Positions 22,836-37,240 of a stretch of DNA of 64,000 bases are shown here, one piece after another. Numbering within the stretch: the stretch's first letter is position 1; each line of letters opens with the position of its first letter. A program made the translations under genes and the position numbers. This stretch comes from Blastocladiella emersonii ATCC 22665. Taxonomy: Eukaryota > Blastocladiomycota > Blastocladiomycetes > Blastocladiales > Blastocladiaceae. Below the pieces are notes generated by a model. It was not told the DNA's origin, searched no databases, and worked only from the letters and a program-made list of their open reading frames with translations. Location of the stretch: positions 1,426,001 through 1,490,000 of the forward strand of contig JANHCV010000003.1 of the NCBI GenBank assembly GCA_025594325.1, written 5' to 3'.

Positions 22836-23188
22836 GTCGGATTCGTATCGATTCTCTCGCAGCGCGACGCGGACGCGGGGGAGCCGCTCGGTCTTGTACT
22901 CTTCGGATTGCCTGCGCTTGACCCGCGCGCCAAGCGGGTGCGCTTAACTTCAGCCGTCGAGTTCATGGGAGGCTTGCGCCCGTGGAGGGGCTGGATTCGC
23001 GCTGCGCCACTCGCTCACCTTGACCCTGAAACGCGACGCGACGCGCGTTCGCGGCCGTGCATGAATCGAAACATGAGCGCTCGCTCGACTAGAGAATATT
23101 CAAAGGAAATAACTTGAATGAACACAAAAACAACGATGGAACAAAATCAGGCGGACGACCAAGGCGTGAACGAGGAAGTCGTGGATGC
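22836..23188. other. Intergenic, Opy2-like promoter side
   Basis: About 350 bp holding the Opy2-like promoter and the 3' end of the PPR-like gene. Nothing else seen. Confidence 0.4.
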
Positions 23189-25754
23189 TCACAACGCGGG
23201 CTTGGCGCGAGTCTTAACGCGCACAACCCACTTGTTGTCGACGATCGTAGACCGTGGAAATCCGGCTTCAGAGCTCGTGGGATGAACAGGAGCGGGAATT
23301 GTCCGAGCTCGCCGCGTGGACTTAAGCTTTTTGGCACAAGCGGAGGCGACTTGGTCAGCGACTGCTCCAAAGAAGCTTTCCAACCGCTTGGGCGACATAG
23401 GTTTGCGGCGAGCAAGCTTTTTGGGCTTCGGTTCCGCATGTTGAGGCTCCATTCGATGACGTGCGCGTTCGAGCAGGCAACGCTGCCGGTCCGCTGCAGC
23501 GGGATCAAGTTGGGCAAGCTCCTTGTGGAGCGCCAGAAAGCGTGCGTCAGCAAGCACCCAAAGAAGCGCTGGCCTGGTTCTGGACATGTTCAAGACGGTA
23601 TTCACGAGTTTCTTGTCTACTGGGACTCCAGACTGCACTCGATTGTTGGTCAAGCATTCAAGTGCGAATTCGCCGTCCTCCAGACGAATCGCTGCTTCAG
23701 CAATGGACGTCCAGACGTTTGTCGAGGTGATCCGATTCACATTGGCTCGCGACGGGCCGCCTCGTCCGATCAAAGTCACAAGCTCGCGAAGTAAATCGCC
23801 GCGACCAGCGAATCCAAGCGTATTGGCCGTGACAGAGAGGAGCTGAGGCGTCCACTTGAGAGGTCTATGGGGTGCGCTGCCCGGTAAGAATGGCACGTAA
23901 TTCCATCGGAGCTCAACAGCTGCGGAAGCGTCGCCCAGGACCCAGCGGCGAATGAAGTTTACAACCGGATCAAGGCTGAGACCTGCGGAGGAAAACGAGT
24001 GTGAAAGCAATGCAATCAGCCCCCTTGTGTAAACGGTAGTGTCTGGAGCAACGATAGAAATGAGTCCAAGCTCGTGTACAACTGTTTGGTGGACCTTTGC
24101 AACGAATTCAATGCACGATGGGTCGCCCCGTTGAAAGTGTTTGTGTGCGACAGCGACAATGGTGGCCCACTGACCCAGCTCCACAACAGTTGGGCCAAGC
24201 TTGCGCGTGATTGCAAGGGCTTAAGCGTAAGCCATTTCGAGATTGCAGCCACTTCCATCAACGCAAGCAAGAAGTGGCTCGACGTCGCGCGCAAACATGG
24301 ACATGCCCGCCAAGTTGGCGTGTGTTGGCGAAACTGAACCATTGTCAAACTTGCCATGAAGACTGTGCGCTTCGAGCGCGATTTGAATCTCGGCGCTTGC
24401 GACACGATGGCCGCACTTAGCAGCAATCCGCTGGAGCATGACCGACGTGATATTGCTTGGTTTCGTGCCGCGGTCAGTCATTTCGTGGAAATGGGCCATA
24501 GCGCGATCCAACGGTTCAAGGTTAGTTGAAGCAGCGTCACGCGCAGTCAAATGGATCAACGTGTCAAAGTACGAGGACCGCCCAAGAGCGTTGTGATCTT
24601 GCTCAACGAGTGAGCGGTGGCATGAGAGAATTTCTTGATAGCCGCCTCGCGCGGCATGAACGTGAAGCATAAGCTTGGCATAGCCGACCGAGTCACGCAC
24701 GTTTGCGTCGGAATAACGATCGAAAAAGTGGAGAGCGCGCTCTTGCGGGCAACCAACTTGAAGTAGTGCATGAATTGTCTTGCGAACACTCGAGTTTGAC
24801 GGCTCAATGCCAAGAGAGCGAGCGTGCGACAGCGTCGCTTCAGCTTGGTCGAGATACTGCTCATGTAACAGGTTAGCGACAAGTGTGTTGACGACCTCGG
24901 GGTCAATAGGAGGTCTAGGGGACTGCTCCGCGTCACTGGTTTCGGAAATCAACGTCAGAAGGTCAAAAGCGGCTCGCGGGCCTTCTTTAAAAAGCGCAGA
25001 GTGGATCAAAGCGTTGTTGAGGTCGCGTGACGCGAAGCGATGCGGGATGAGTTCGCGTGAAACTGCTTCGTCAAAAATGGCTTCGATTGCTTCGCGACCG
25101 CGGTCGTTGCGAGCGTACGCGCCTGCAAGCGCACGGAGGAATGCAAGGGATCGGATTCGAACGGCTTGCGCAAGGTCGTCAACATCAGCAAATCGTTTTG
25201 CACCAGAGCAGAGGAGTATGGCTGAAGCAACCGCTTCGGGCGTGCCATTGAGAGTAACAGCCTTGACGAGCACCCCGAAGTTGCTCGTTGGCGCCGAAGT
25301 GATGCGCCGGATGCAGGGGATTCGGCGCATCCCAGCAAGGAGTGCGGCGAGTGCCTGGCCCCACTCGGCCGGCGAATTCGAAGTACGCTGTGGGACGCAG
25401 GAGAGCGACCGGAACCAGGCTTGGAGCTGCTTACCACTTCGAGGAGAAGAGTCAACCTGATCCCAAGGGACTTCGTTGAGAGCAGCAAGAAAGCCAGCCG
25501 GATCTCCCGAGTGAACAAACGACTCGGCGCGCTGAATGCTTGTAGAGGGATGCGTCGATGAGGCGCGCATGTACATGGCTGCGATATCGGGAAACCGGAT
25601 TGAGCCAAGCGCAACGGAGGGATTGCGAGCCGAAGGCCCAAGCCAACTGTCGCGAGTGTGACGCCAGGCGAGCGCTCAAGGAGATAGGAGCAAGAGCTCG
25701 GCGACCAGGCGCAGTTGCGCCAAGTCCCGGCCGGAAATGCATGAGCCTATACAT
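23189..25754 (-). pseudogene. PPR-like mitochondrial protein gene with in-frame TAA
   Basis: Helical-repeat protein of the pentatricopeptide type, a family that binds organelle RNA. Repeats such as NTLVANLLHEQYLDQAEATL fit two-helix units. The frame is open except for a single TAA at 24221-24223. Both sides are in the same frame, and the helix (EMAYA, stop, ALAITRKLG) reads through, so this looks like a point nonsense mutation, sequencing error or readthrough. No intron of normal size removes it in frame. The first ATG of the main frame is 25576. An upstream ATG (25752-25754) encodes an Arg/Ser-rich, acid-free presequence typical of mitochondrial import, and joins in frame through a 43-nt (GTACAT) or 64-nt (GTTTCC) intron ending CATTCAG. 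Codons are less G/C-biased than neighbours. Confidence 0.7.
24221..24223 (-). other. In-frame TAA interrupting the PPR-like gene
   Basis: TAA on the minus strand between codons for Ala and Ala; about 333 downstream codons remain open to the normal stop at 23189. Confidence 0.85.
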
Positions 25755-26066
25755 TGCGGACGAGGTCTTTTGAGAGCGGGGACCTCGAGCGCGCCGTGGT
25801 TGAGCGAACGGCGGTCTCCTGAGAGGCACACGTGTAGAAACCGTCAGTCGCGTCACCACGCGTCGCGCCGTTTGTCTCGCACCTTCCTTCGGCGCGTTAT
25901 CTTGCCTCCCTGTTCGCGAACCGGAACACCTCGTCTGCTTGTTACACGCGCTTTTGCTCGGCAAGGATCGCCTTGGCGCGGAGCGCGGCAATGGTCACAC
26001 AGTGAACCCCTGCTCCTTCCCTTCTCTCCCCGCTGCATCCTGAAAACTAAAGCATAGACACTCATC
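25755..26066. promoter_or_regulatory. Shared divergent promoter, PPR-like gene and transporter
   Basis: A 312-bp gap between diverging starts; no distinct motif recognised. Confidence 0.3.
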
Positions 26067-27249
26067 ATGGAACATCAAGACGTAACGAGCAAGGAGCGCG
26101 GCGCCGAGGTCGACGTGCCGCTCCTCCCAGCGCCCGTCCAGCACCCCTCGGGCGGCGGCAGCTTGGCGTGCTGCAACAGCAAGGATACGGGCCACGATGC
26201 CGTTGATTCGTCGTCTACGGTCGCCATGTCGGTCGGCTTCTACATGGTCTCGGCCATCACCATGGTACGCCGCCTGCTCGACTCTGATTACAAAACTCGC
26301 GCTAACCCTCGCCCTACGACAGGTCCTGGCCAATAAGTCGGTCCTCAACGCGGTCCCGGACCTCCCGCTCGTCTTTCTGCTGGGCCAGCTGATCATGGCC
26401 GTGGTGATGCTGCGCGGCGCGTCGGTCGCGCGGTTCATCACGCTGCCGGCGCTCACGGCGGCGTCGTGCCGCGAGGTCATGTCCGTGTCGGTGCTCAACG
26501 TCGTGACGCTGGCGCTCAACACGTACTGCCTTCGCGCCGTCGACGCGTCGCTGTTCCAAGTCGCGCGCGGGCTCGTAATCCCATTCACGGTGGCGCTGAC
26601 GGCGGCGAACCTGCACGGCGGCGCGCCGACGCGCATCTCGCCCGCGGTCCTGGTATGCTGCCTTCTGATCTGCCTCGGGTTCACGACGGGCATGCTGTTC
26701 GACGCGGCGTCGCCGAGCTACACGGGCGCGTCGCTCGCGCGCGACATGACGCTTGGCGCGCTGGCGTCGGCGGCGTGCGCGGTGCACGCCGTGGCTATCA
26801 AACGCGTCCAGGCGCGCGTCGCGCGCACGCTCGATCTCGCGTACCTCAGCAACGCGGTGTCGGCGGTGCTCCTGGTCCCCGTGATCGCGTGCACGGGCGA
26901 GCTCGGCGCGCTCGCGGGCGCGTCGGCCGAGACCGTGTGGCGGCCGCTCGCACACGGGATCCTCGTCACGGGCGTGCTCGGGTTCCTGATCAACGTCGCC
27001 GGCCTGCTCCAGATCAAGGTCACGTCGCCGCTCAGCCACATGGTCAGCAGCGCCGCCCGCGGCGTGCTCCAGACGGGCGCGGCCGCGCTGGTCCTCCGCG
27101 AGGTCGTGGGCCCTGCGCGTATGGCCGGGATCGCGCTTATCTCGGCTGGGTCCATGGGATACGTCTGGGCCAAGAGCCGCGAGGCGGCGGCCGGGCGCGG
27201 CGCGGGCGTCAGCACCGCCGGCGCCAAGGGCGGCAAGACCAAGGCGTGA
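26067..27249 (+). CDS. Nucleotide-sugar transporter, SLC35C/GDP-fucose-type
   Basis: Drug/metabolite-superfamily antiporter that moves a nucleotide sugar into the Golgi or ER in exchange for the nucleotide monophosphate. Exons 26067-26264 and 26323-27249 (58-nt phase-0 intron) give 374 aa. A soluble N-terminus of about 50 residues precedes the first helix (SVGFYMVSAITMVLANKSVL), the usual TPT/NST opening. About ten hydrophobic segments follow. The stretch YCLRAVDASLFQVARGLVIP resembles the GDP-fucose transporter group, and Lys-rich KGGKTKA at the C-terminus fits ER/Golgi retrieval. Substrate is inferred only from similarity; a related sugar-phosphate carrier is possible. Confidence 0.85.
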
Positions 27250-27526
27250 GAGAGACACTTTTTGTTCGATTGCGAGACTCCTGATTCACTTCAATACCCA
27301 AACTTGATGTCCACCGTGTCCTCGCAAGCAGTGACCATGGCCATGAGCCACGGCTGAGCATATACTCACCTAACTCGTCAAACCGTTATAAGGTCTCGCT
27401 CCACGGCCGCGGTCATGCTGCCATCCCCGTCCTCGCGAACGGGTCCGCGCGGTGCGAGAAGCTGCGCGCTGACGGGCGCTGCTAGGCCAAATATTTCAGT
27501 TCTACGCTCCCGCCCATCACCGAGCT

Positions 27527-31326
<3,800 letters not shown>

Positions 31327-31778
31327 GGTCCTGTTGTGTTGAGAGAGGCGGTGAGCGCGCGGTTGGGGCGGGGCCGATCCATGGGTTTGAGTGCATACCA
31401 AGAGTGTGCGACACGCTCAGTTGTGGAGGAGAGGGGCGGACTGTGCGAGTGCGGGTCAGGGATTCGGTGCGGGAGGGGGAGGGAGAGAGAAGGGCGGGAC
31501 GGGCAGCGGGCGGGCAGGCAGGGCGAGGCACGGCGTGTGCCACACACGTTCGCCGCGCTTCGGCACGCGCGCCCAAGGCGCCCAACCGTGGAAGGTGGGG
31601 ACACGCGCGACCGCGCCTCACGCACGTGCGCGCGGCGTGCCGGTTTTCGCCACGTCGACCGCGCGCTGATTGGCCGGTGCTCGGGAGACGGCCGCACGCG
31701 GGTTTGAGCGACGCGTTCTCCCGCGCCAACATCACCGCCCACCATCATCGTCATTTGGGCACATCGTAACCCGCTGCA
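31327..31778. promoter_or_regulatory. Shared divergent promoter, SERCA and signal-anchor protein
   Basis: A 452-bp gap between diverging start codons, GC-rich; no distinct core element recognised. Confidence 0.35.
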
Positions 31779-32956
31779 ATGGAATCCTACGCGTGGTCGG
31801 CCGCCGTCGCCGCCGTCCCCATCGCCCTCGTGTGGCTATGGTCGCGCAGCGTTTCGGGGACCGCCGCCCAGTCGTCGTCGTCGTCGCGTAAGGCGCCCGG
31901 CGCGTTCGACGCCGCGGCTTCTTCGCCCACGTCGGCACCGGCAGCTACGCCGAGCAAGAAGAAGAAGAAGGGCAAGGGCGGCAACAAGGCCGCGACCGGC
32001 ACGCTGACGTCCGACGTGCTCGCGCCGAAACCCGTCGTTCCCGCACCTGCACCGGCACCGGCACCCGCCCAGTCGAAGAAGGGCAAGAAGAAGGGCGGCA
32101 AGAACAAGCCCGCCGCCGCTTCCGCGCCCGCTAAGCCCGAGCCGTCCGCTCACGACGAGTCGCCCGACTCGCCCGCCCGCTCGCGCTCCCAGTCTCGGTC
32201 CCGTTCCCGCTCGCGCTCCCGCAGCGACACCAACAACAACAGCGACGAGGACGACGGGTGGAACCACATTCACGCGCCCGTGACGTCGACGGGCCGCCGC
32301 AAGCACGCGCGCCGCGTGCTGCCGCCGTCCGAGCGCGAGTTCTGGGGCGCCCTCGCCAACTCGCAGGCACCCGTGCGCGGGGCACGGGTCCCGACGCCCA
32401 GCAAGAACGGGCCCGTCGATTTCTCGACGCTCGCCGACGCCGGGCTCGTCGAGAGCACCCCGCCGTCGTCCGATAACGAGGGTGAGGAGACCGAGGCGGT
32501 GCCGGCGAAACCCGCCGTCCGCGTGCTCACCATCAAGGGTACCGCGCCGCCGCCCCGCCCGCCGCCGCCGCCGCGCGTGCGTGCTTCCGGTCCGTCCTCC
32601 CTCGCCCCTCCCCTGTTCCTCACTAACTCCTCCCCACGCCTGTAGACCTCGCCCCGACCAAGAAACAGCGCGAGCGCGCGCGCCAGAAAGAGTACGAGCG
32701 CGCGGCCAAGGAAGAGGAGCGCAAGGCGCGCGACCGCCGCCTGTTCCAGTACCGCATGGAGCAGATGCGCGCCGCCGACGAGGCCGCCAAGGACAAGAAG
32801 CGCGGCGGCGGGCCGCGGTCCGTGCCCGCGGGCGCCAAGGGCGCGCCCGTCAACGCCAGCGTGTGGCGCACCGGGTCCGGGTCCGTGATCACGCCCGCCG
32901 AGGCCGACGAGGTCGTGGTCAAGGACGATATTGCGAGCGAGTTCTTGTGGTCGTGA
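31779..32956 (+). CDS. Signal-anchored protein with Lys-rich, SR-rich and coiled regions, unrecognised
   Basis: Exons 31779-32580 and 32646-32956 (65-nt intron) give 370 aa. A hydrophobic N-terminus (AAVAAVPIALVWLWSRS) could be a signal anchor. It is followed by Lys/Gly clusters (KKKKKGKGG), an Arg/Ser repeat (about 130-148) and an acidic DEDDGW motif. A conserved-looking EREFWGALANSQAPVRG segment comes next. After the intron, a strongly charged helix (QRERARQKEYERAAKEEE) and the end SVWRTGSGSVITPAEADE suggest a real fold. A donor 4 nt earlier with another acceptor is a less likely alternative. It may be an ER-membrane protein contacting RNA or ribosomes, but that is a guess from composition. 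Confidence 0.7.
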
Positions 32957-33052
32957 TGTGAGGTGAATGGAGCATGCAGTTCTGTATTCTTGGGCACCGG
33001 ACGAGAGAAGAGCGAGGGGAGAAAAGATGGGGAATCAATCAGGACAAACAAC

Positions 33053-34477
33053 TTACTTGGCGAGGTGCGCCGTGGCCAGCTGCGCCTCGAGCTGCTTGAT
33101 GCGCAGGTCGCGCTGGACCAGGTCGTTCTTGAGCTGCTCGTTCTCAGCGGCCAGCGCCTTGTACGCTGCCGCGAGCTCGCCCGCCTCCTTGGGCAGGTCG
33201 GTTGCCGACGCGCCCGAGCCAGGGAGCGATGCGGCGGCCTCGTTGGCGGCCGACGACGCGGTGAACTCCTTCTTGGCCTGGACCTTGAACCCGTGCTCCA
33301 TGGACACGAGCTTGGGCGCGGGCAGCGGGGTGGCGGGGTCCGAGTCAAAGAAGCCCGCGGCGGTGACGGTGGGCTCGTCTCCGGGGGCGTCGGGGAAGAT
33401 GTCGGCCTGGAACGTGTCGGCCTTGCGGGGGACGACGAACGAGATGGGCTCGACGAGGTTGGTGTGGACCTTGAAGGCGCGGGCAATCTCGTTGGACGTG
33501 ACGTTGCAGGCGCGCTTGGGCAGGAACCCGATGCCGCGCTGCGGCTCCGACGACTTGAAGTCGGCGAGCGGGTACAGCTCGTCGTTGGCGTCGTCGTACT
33601 CGTAGTAGGCAATGTTGCCGTCACCCTTGCCGGCGAGGAACAGCACCTGGGTCTCCTTGTCGTAGAAGGGCATGAGGATGCCCGACGACGAGTCGAGGTC
33701 CATGGCCTTGACGGGGGTCTTGAAGTTGCGCATGTCCCACACGTTGATCTGGCGGTCCGAGGTGCGCGAGAAGCCCGTGGTCACGAGCTTGTCGAGGTCG
33801 CCGAGCCACACGGCGCGGCTGCCCTTGATCCCCTGGTGGCCGGCCGTCTCCTGGGCCACCGTCTTGGCGCGCACGTCAAACACGCGCAGCACCTTGTCCT
33901 TGCACGTCGTGGCGAGGCGGTCGCCCGTCCACGAGTAGGTCATGGACTGGATCAGCTCGCCGTGGCCGGCCAGCTCGATGCGCTCGGTCGCGTGCTCAAT
34001 GTCCCACAGCTTGACGGCGAAGTCGGCGCCCGCCGACGTCAGCACGTTCTCAGCGGTCGGGTGGAACTGCACGTGGCCGACCTTGCGCTGGTGGCCCGAC
34101 AGGGTCACGGTCGGCGTGGTGATGTGCTCCTTGGGCCCGCCCTCGGGGATCTTCCACACCATGACCTTGCAGTCCTCGGCGCCCGACGCGACAATGTGGT
34201 CGTTGAAGGGGTGGAAGTCCGTGTCGAGCACGGTGCCGGCGTGGGCGCTGAACAGCGGCAGGCTGTCGAGCTGCTTGCCCGTCTGTGCGAGCGGGATCAC
34301 GGCAAAGGAACCGCCGCCGACCGTGTTCCAGTTGAGCGAGATGAACTGCGGGTTGACCTTGACCAGGTTCGTGTCCCACGCCGACGACGACACGCGCACG
34401 TTGTCGTAGCAGTTGTCGCGCTTGTTGGGCGTGCCGTACACGTGCCGGTACTTGGACTGGCGGACGAAGCGCGACAT
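33053..34477 (-). CDS. CRN1: Coronin (actin-binding WD40 protein)
   Basis: Binds F-actin and the Arp2/3 complex at the cell cortex and in endocytosis and motile cells. Single exon, 474 aa. The N-terminal signature SRFVRQSKYRHVYG is diagnostic for coronins. A seven-bladed WD40 propeller follows (repeats such as HPFNDHIVASGAEDCKVMVW), then the coronin extension with LYPLADFKSSEPQRGI. A short unique linker leads to a C-terminal coiled coil (about 435-470) that would oligomerise the protein. Length equals ordinary short coronins. Confidence 0.96.
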   Translation of the reverse strand: MSRFVRQSKYRHVYGTPNKRDNCYDNVRVSSSAWDTNLVKVNPQFISLNWNTVGGGSFAVIPLAQTGKQLDSLPLFSAHAGTVLDTDFHPFNDHIVASGAEDCKVMVWKIPEGGPKEHITTPTVTLSGHQRKVGHVQFHPTAENVLTSAGADFAVKLWDIEHATERIELAGHGELIQSMTYSWTGDRLATTCKDKVLRVFDVRAKTVAQETAGHQGIKGSRAVWLGDLDKLVTTGFSRTSDRQINVWDMRNFKTPVKAMDLDSSSGILMPFYDKETQVLFLAGKGDGNIAYYEYDDANDELYPLADFKSSEPQRGIGFLPKRACNVTSNEIARAFKVHTNLVEPISFVVPRKADTFQADIFPDAPGDEPTVTAAGFFDSDPATPLPAPKLVSMEHGFKVQAKKEFTASSAANEAAASLPGSGASATDLPKEAGELAAAYKALAAENEQLKNDLVQRDLRIKQLEAQLATAHLAK

Positions 34478-35097
34478 GGTGGGCGGGTGGATCTACGCGG
34501 GCCGAGGGTGCGTGCGCCGGTTAGCGAGCGAGTCGCGCGCGTCGAGGGGTTGGCTCGGTCCCGCTGCTGCTGCTGTTGCTGCTGCTACGGCGACTCTGGC
34601 CGCCGTTTGCGCGTCACAAAGGGCTCCCCGAAGAGCCACGATCGCGCTGCTCGTTGGTGTAACGTCGGGCGAGCAGGAAACCCCGTGTTGTTGGACCAGC
34701 CCGGCTCGACGAGCTGTAGCAGCGGCGGGGCCAGCCGGATCGGGCGGATCGGATCGTACTCGACGGCGACGAGAGACTCTGCGGGGGACGCGTAGCAAGG
34801 CAACGGCGGCGTGCTACTGGCGTGCAGTGGGTGGGCGGGCGCGGGCGGACGCGCAAAGGATGTTGTTGGGAGAGCGAGCGAGCGAGGGCGGGCGACCGGG
34901 CGGGGCAGGGGAGGCGCCGGCCGACCAACAGGCAGCCGGGAAAGCGAAAAAGTCGGCACACGCGTTCGGGCGGCGGCGGTGGGCGGCGCCGCAAAAATGA
35001 GCGGTCACGCGGCGATGAACGCGCGGTTTCACTTGGTTTTCGCTCGCTCGCGTCGCGACGGGAGGGGGGACACGCAGGATGGATATATTGTACTAAA
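34478..35097. other. Intergenic region with a CTG run
   Basis: About 620 bp upstream of coronin and downstream of the BRF2-like gene. A short trinucleotide run (CTGCTGCTGCTGTTGCTGCT) lies near 34562-34585. No gene supported. Confidence 0.4.
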
Positions 35098-36972
35098 TCA
35101 CGTCCACTCGTTGACGTGCTGGAACACCTGGTACCGGTGCTCGAGCCCGGGATCTAGTACCGGCGCCGGCACCGACCCATCCCCGAGCGGCTGCGGCTGG
35201 ACGCCCGGCGCCGCGAGGAACGGGAGGTGCTCGTGCTCCTCAGCCGCGGACAGGTCGACAACCGACAACTCAGTCGACGCGAGGTTAGCTGGGTGGAGCG
35301 CCGCCGCGTGCCGCTGCCGCTGCTCCTCGGCCTCGGCCATGGCGAGCACGTCGCGCGGCACCATGTCGCGCAGCTGCACCGCCGCCACGCCCTGCAGGAG
35401 CAGCGACTCGAGCACAATGTCGAGCTCGTCGAGCATCCGCCGTGGGCGCCGCATCGTGTCCTCGTGCCGCGCCCGCCGCGCCTGCGCGACTTGCCGCACG
35501 CGGTACTGGTCCGCGTCCTCGTCGTCATCGCCTTCGTCCATGTCGTCGCCCTGCGCGTCGGCGGGGTCAACGGGGGCGTCGAGGGGGCGGCTCGCGGGTT
35601 CGCCGGGAACGGGTTCGAGCGGGAGCACGTCGTCTATCTCGGAATCGGCGCCGAGCACTTGCGCGTCGTCCTCGTCTTCTTCGTCGAGCTCCATCATCTC
35701 CTCCTCGTCGTCCTCGTCAACAGCGGGTGCAGGGACGGGCGTGGCTGGGCCGTACGCGCTGCGCCGCTGCGGCTGCGGAGCCGGCGGCCGCGCGCGCGGC
35801 GGGAGCGGGGGCAGCGCGACGCCGACCTTGTTGAGCCGCGCCATCGCCGCGCGCACGCGCGCCTCCATGCTACGCCGCTCGCGCTCCGCGCGGTGGAACG
35901 GTGCCGGCGCGTTCGACGGTCCCTGCACACCCGCCTCGGTCGTTTCGCCGGGGAACGCAATGACGCCGACCTCGAGCAGGTCGCAGATCTGCCCGATAAA
36001 GTGCACCAGGTTGTTGCGCGTGATATCCTCGGCCCACGGTAGCGGCGCCGCGACGCGCAGGATCAGGTTGACCAAGTCGCGGTACCGGAACTGCGTCGTC
36101 GACGCAATCGACTCGCCGAGCAGCGGGCCCCACAGCGCCGCGGGACACTTGCGGTGCTCCACCGCCTCGCGCGCCAGGCACGCGACCGCGACCGCCGACG
36201 GGGACATGTGTTTCCCCGTCAGCGCTGGCTCGCCGAGCCGTAGCAGGATCACGGCGCGCGCGCGGACTGCCGGGGCGAGTGCGGCGGGGAGCGGCGCGTA
36301 CGCGTCCAGCGCGTACGGCGACCCGACGGCGCCCGCCTCGCGCGCCGCGCGCATCAGGTCGGCCCGGTCGACGGCGTGCCCGGGCTCGCCGATCACGACC
36401 ATGGCGTCGATCACCCGCACCACGGCGAGCGCGAGGTCGTCGCCCGCGTACTCGAGCCCGAGCGAGTGCCGCACCGAGTGCACGTACGTCCCGAGCAGGA
36501 ACCGGTCGACGCGCAGGACGGCGGCGGCGCGGGACAGCGGGATCGCCGCGGCGTGCCGCGTGACGAGGATCGCGACGGCAGCGCCGACGAGCCGCGCGGG
36601 GAGACCCCACCGGAACGTCCCCGTGCGGTATAGCTCGGCGGCCGAGTCGCGGATACTCGGCCAGTACGCCTCGAGCCCGAGCAAGAGCACGGTCCCGCGC
36701 AGCTCGCGCATCGCGCGCTGGCGTTGCCGCTCGTGGTAGTCGTCGGTGCCTCGCCCCGGGCGCGACGGCGGGCCGGGCCCCATGCGCACGGTGCCTGCAA
36801 AGCCGGCGACGAAGATGCCCTGGTCGGCCTCGGTTGTCACCATGCTCTCGTCAAGCACAGCACCGCACTGCGTGCACACGACCTGCGCGTCGGCTTCCTC
36901 CAGGTCGGACGCCGGCGCGCCGCACGACGGGCACCCTGGAGCTCGTGATGATGCATGGTGTGACGAATTCAT
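35098..36972 (-). CDS. TFIIB-family factor, BRF-type (closest in style to BRF2)
   Basis: TFIIB-related factors recruit RNA polymerase III (BRF1/BRF2) or I. Single exon, 624 aa. A zinc ribbon uses Cys14, Cys17, Cys33 and Cys36 (CPSC...CTQC). It is followed by a linker and two helical cyclin-fold regions at about 85-200 and 210-360. The segment around RTGTFRWGLPARLVGAAVAIL, with the short ribbon-cyclin linker, looks more like animal BRF2 than fungal BRF1, but this rests on pattern memory. The last 250 residues are acidic and disordered (runs of Glu and Asp) and end in a possible helix before the stop. It diverges from the PB1 gene over 268 bp. Confidence 0.75.
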   Translation of the reverse strand: MNSSHHASSRAPGCPSCGAPASDLEEADAQVVCTQCGAVLDESMVTTEADQGIFVAGFAGTVRMGPGPPSRPGRGTDDYHERQRQRAMRELRGTVLLLGLEAYWPSIRDSAAELYRTGTFRWGLPARLVGAAVAILVTRHAAAIPLSRAAAVLRVDRFLLGTYVHSVRHSLGLEYAGDDLALAVVRVIDAMVVIGEPGHAVDRADLMRAAREAGAVGSPYALDAYAPLPAALAPAVRARAVILLRLGEPALTGKHMSPSAVAVACLAREAVEHRKCPAALWGPLLGESIASTTQFRYRDLVNLILRVAAPLPWAEDITRNNLVHFIGQICDLLEVGVIAFPGETTEAGVQGPSNAPAPFHRAERERRSMEARVRAAMARLNKVGVALPPLPPRARPPAPQPQRRSAYGPATPVPAPAVDEDDEEEMMELDEEDEDDAQVLGADSEIDDVLPLEPVPGEPASRPLDAPVDPADAQGDDMDEGDDDEDADQYRVRQVAQARRARHEDTMRRPRRMLDELDIVLESLLLQGVAAVQLRDMVPRDVLAMAEAEEQRQRHAAALHPANLASTELSVVDLSAAEEHEHLPFLAAPGVQPQPLGDGSVPAPVLDPGLEHRYQVFQHVNEWT

Positions 36973-37139
36973 GGGTTGGAAGTTGGTCAGCGAGCAGAGG
37001 AGGTGAGAAGGGCGGCGACGAGTCGAGGCCGTTCCGCGCGCTTCTGCGGCCTTCGCCGACCTTCACCGCCCCGTTCACTTCACATCCATGGCCATCCACG
37101 GCCACCGCGTCATCAGAAGCCGTCGCCATGGCCGAGATC

Positions 37140-37145
37140 TATAAA
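37140..37145 (+). promoter_or_regulatory. TATA box of the PB1 gene
   Basis: TATAAA, 96 nt before ATG 37241, inside the shared promoter with the BRF2-like gene. Confidence 0.6.
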
Positions 37146-37240
37146 GCGAGGCGGTCCCCCGACCTACCTCGACTGGATCAGAGCTCATCACAGCAACGCA
37201 GCGACTGACGACCATCACACCGGCCAACAGTACCACCACC

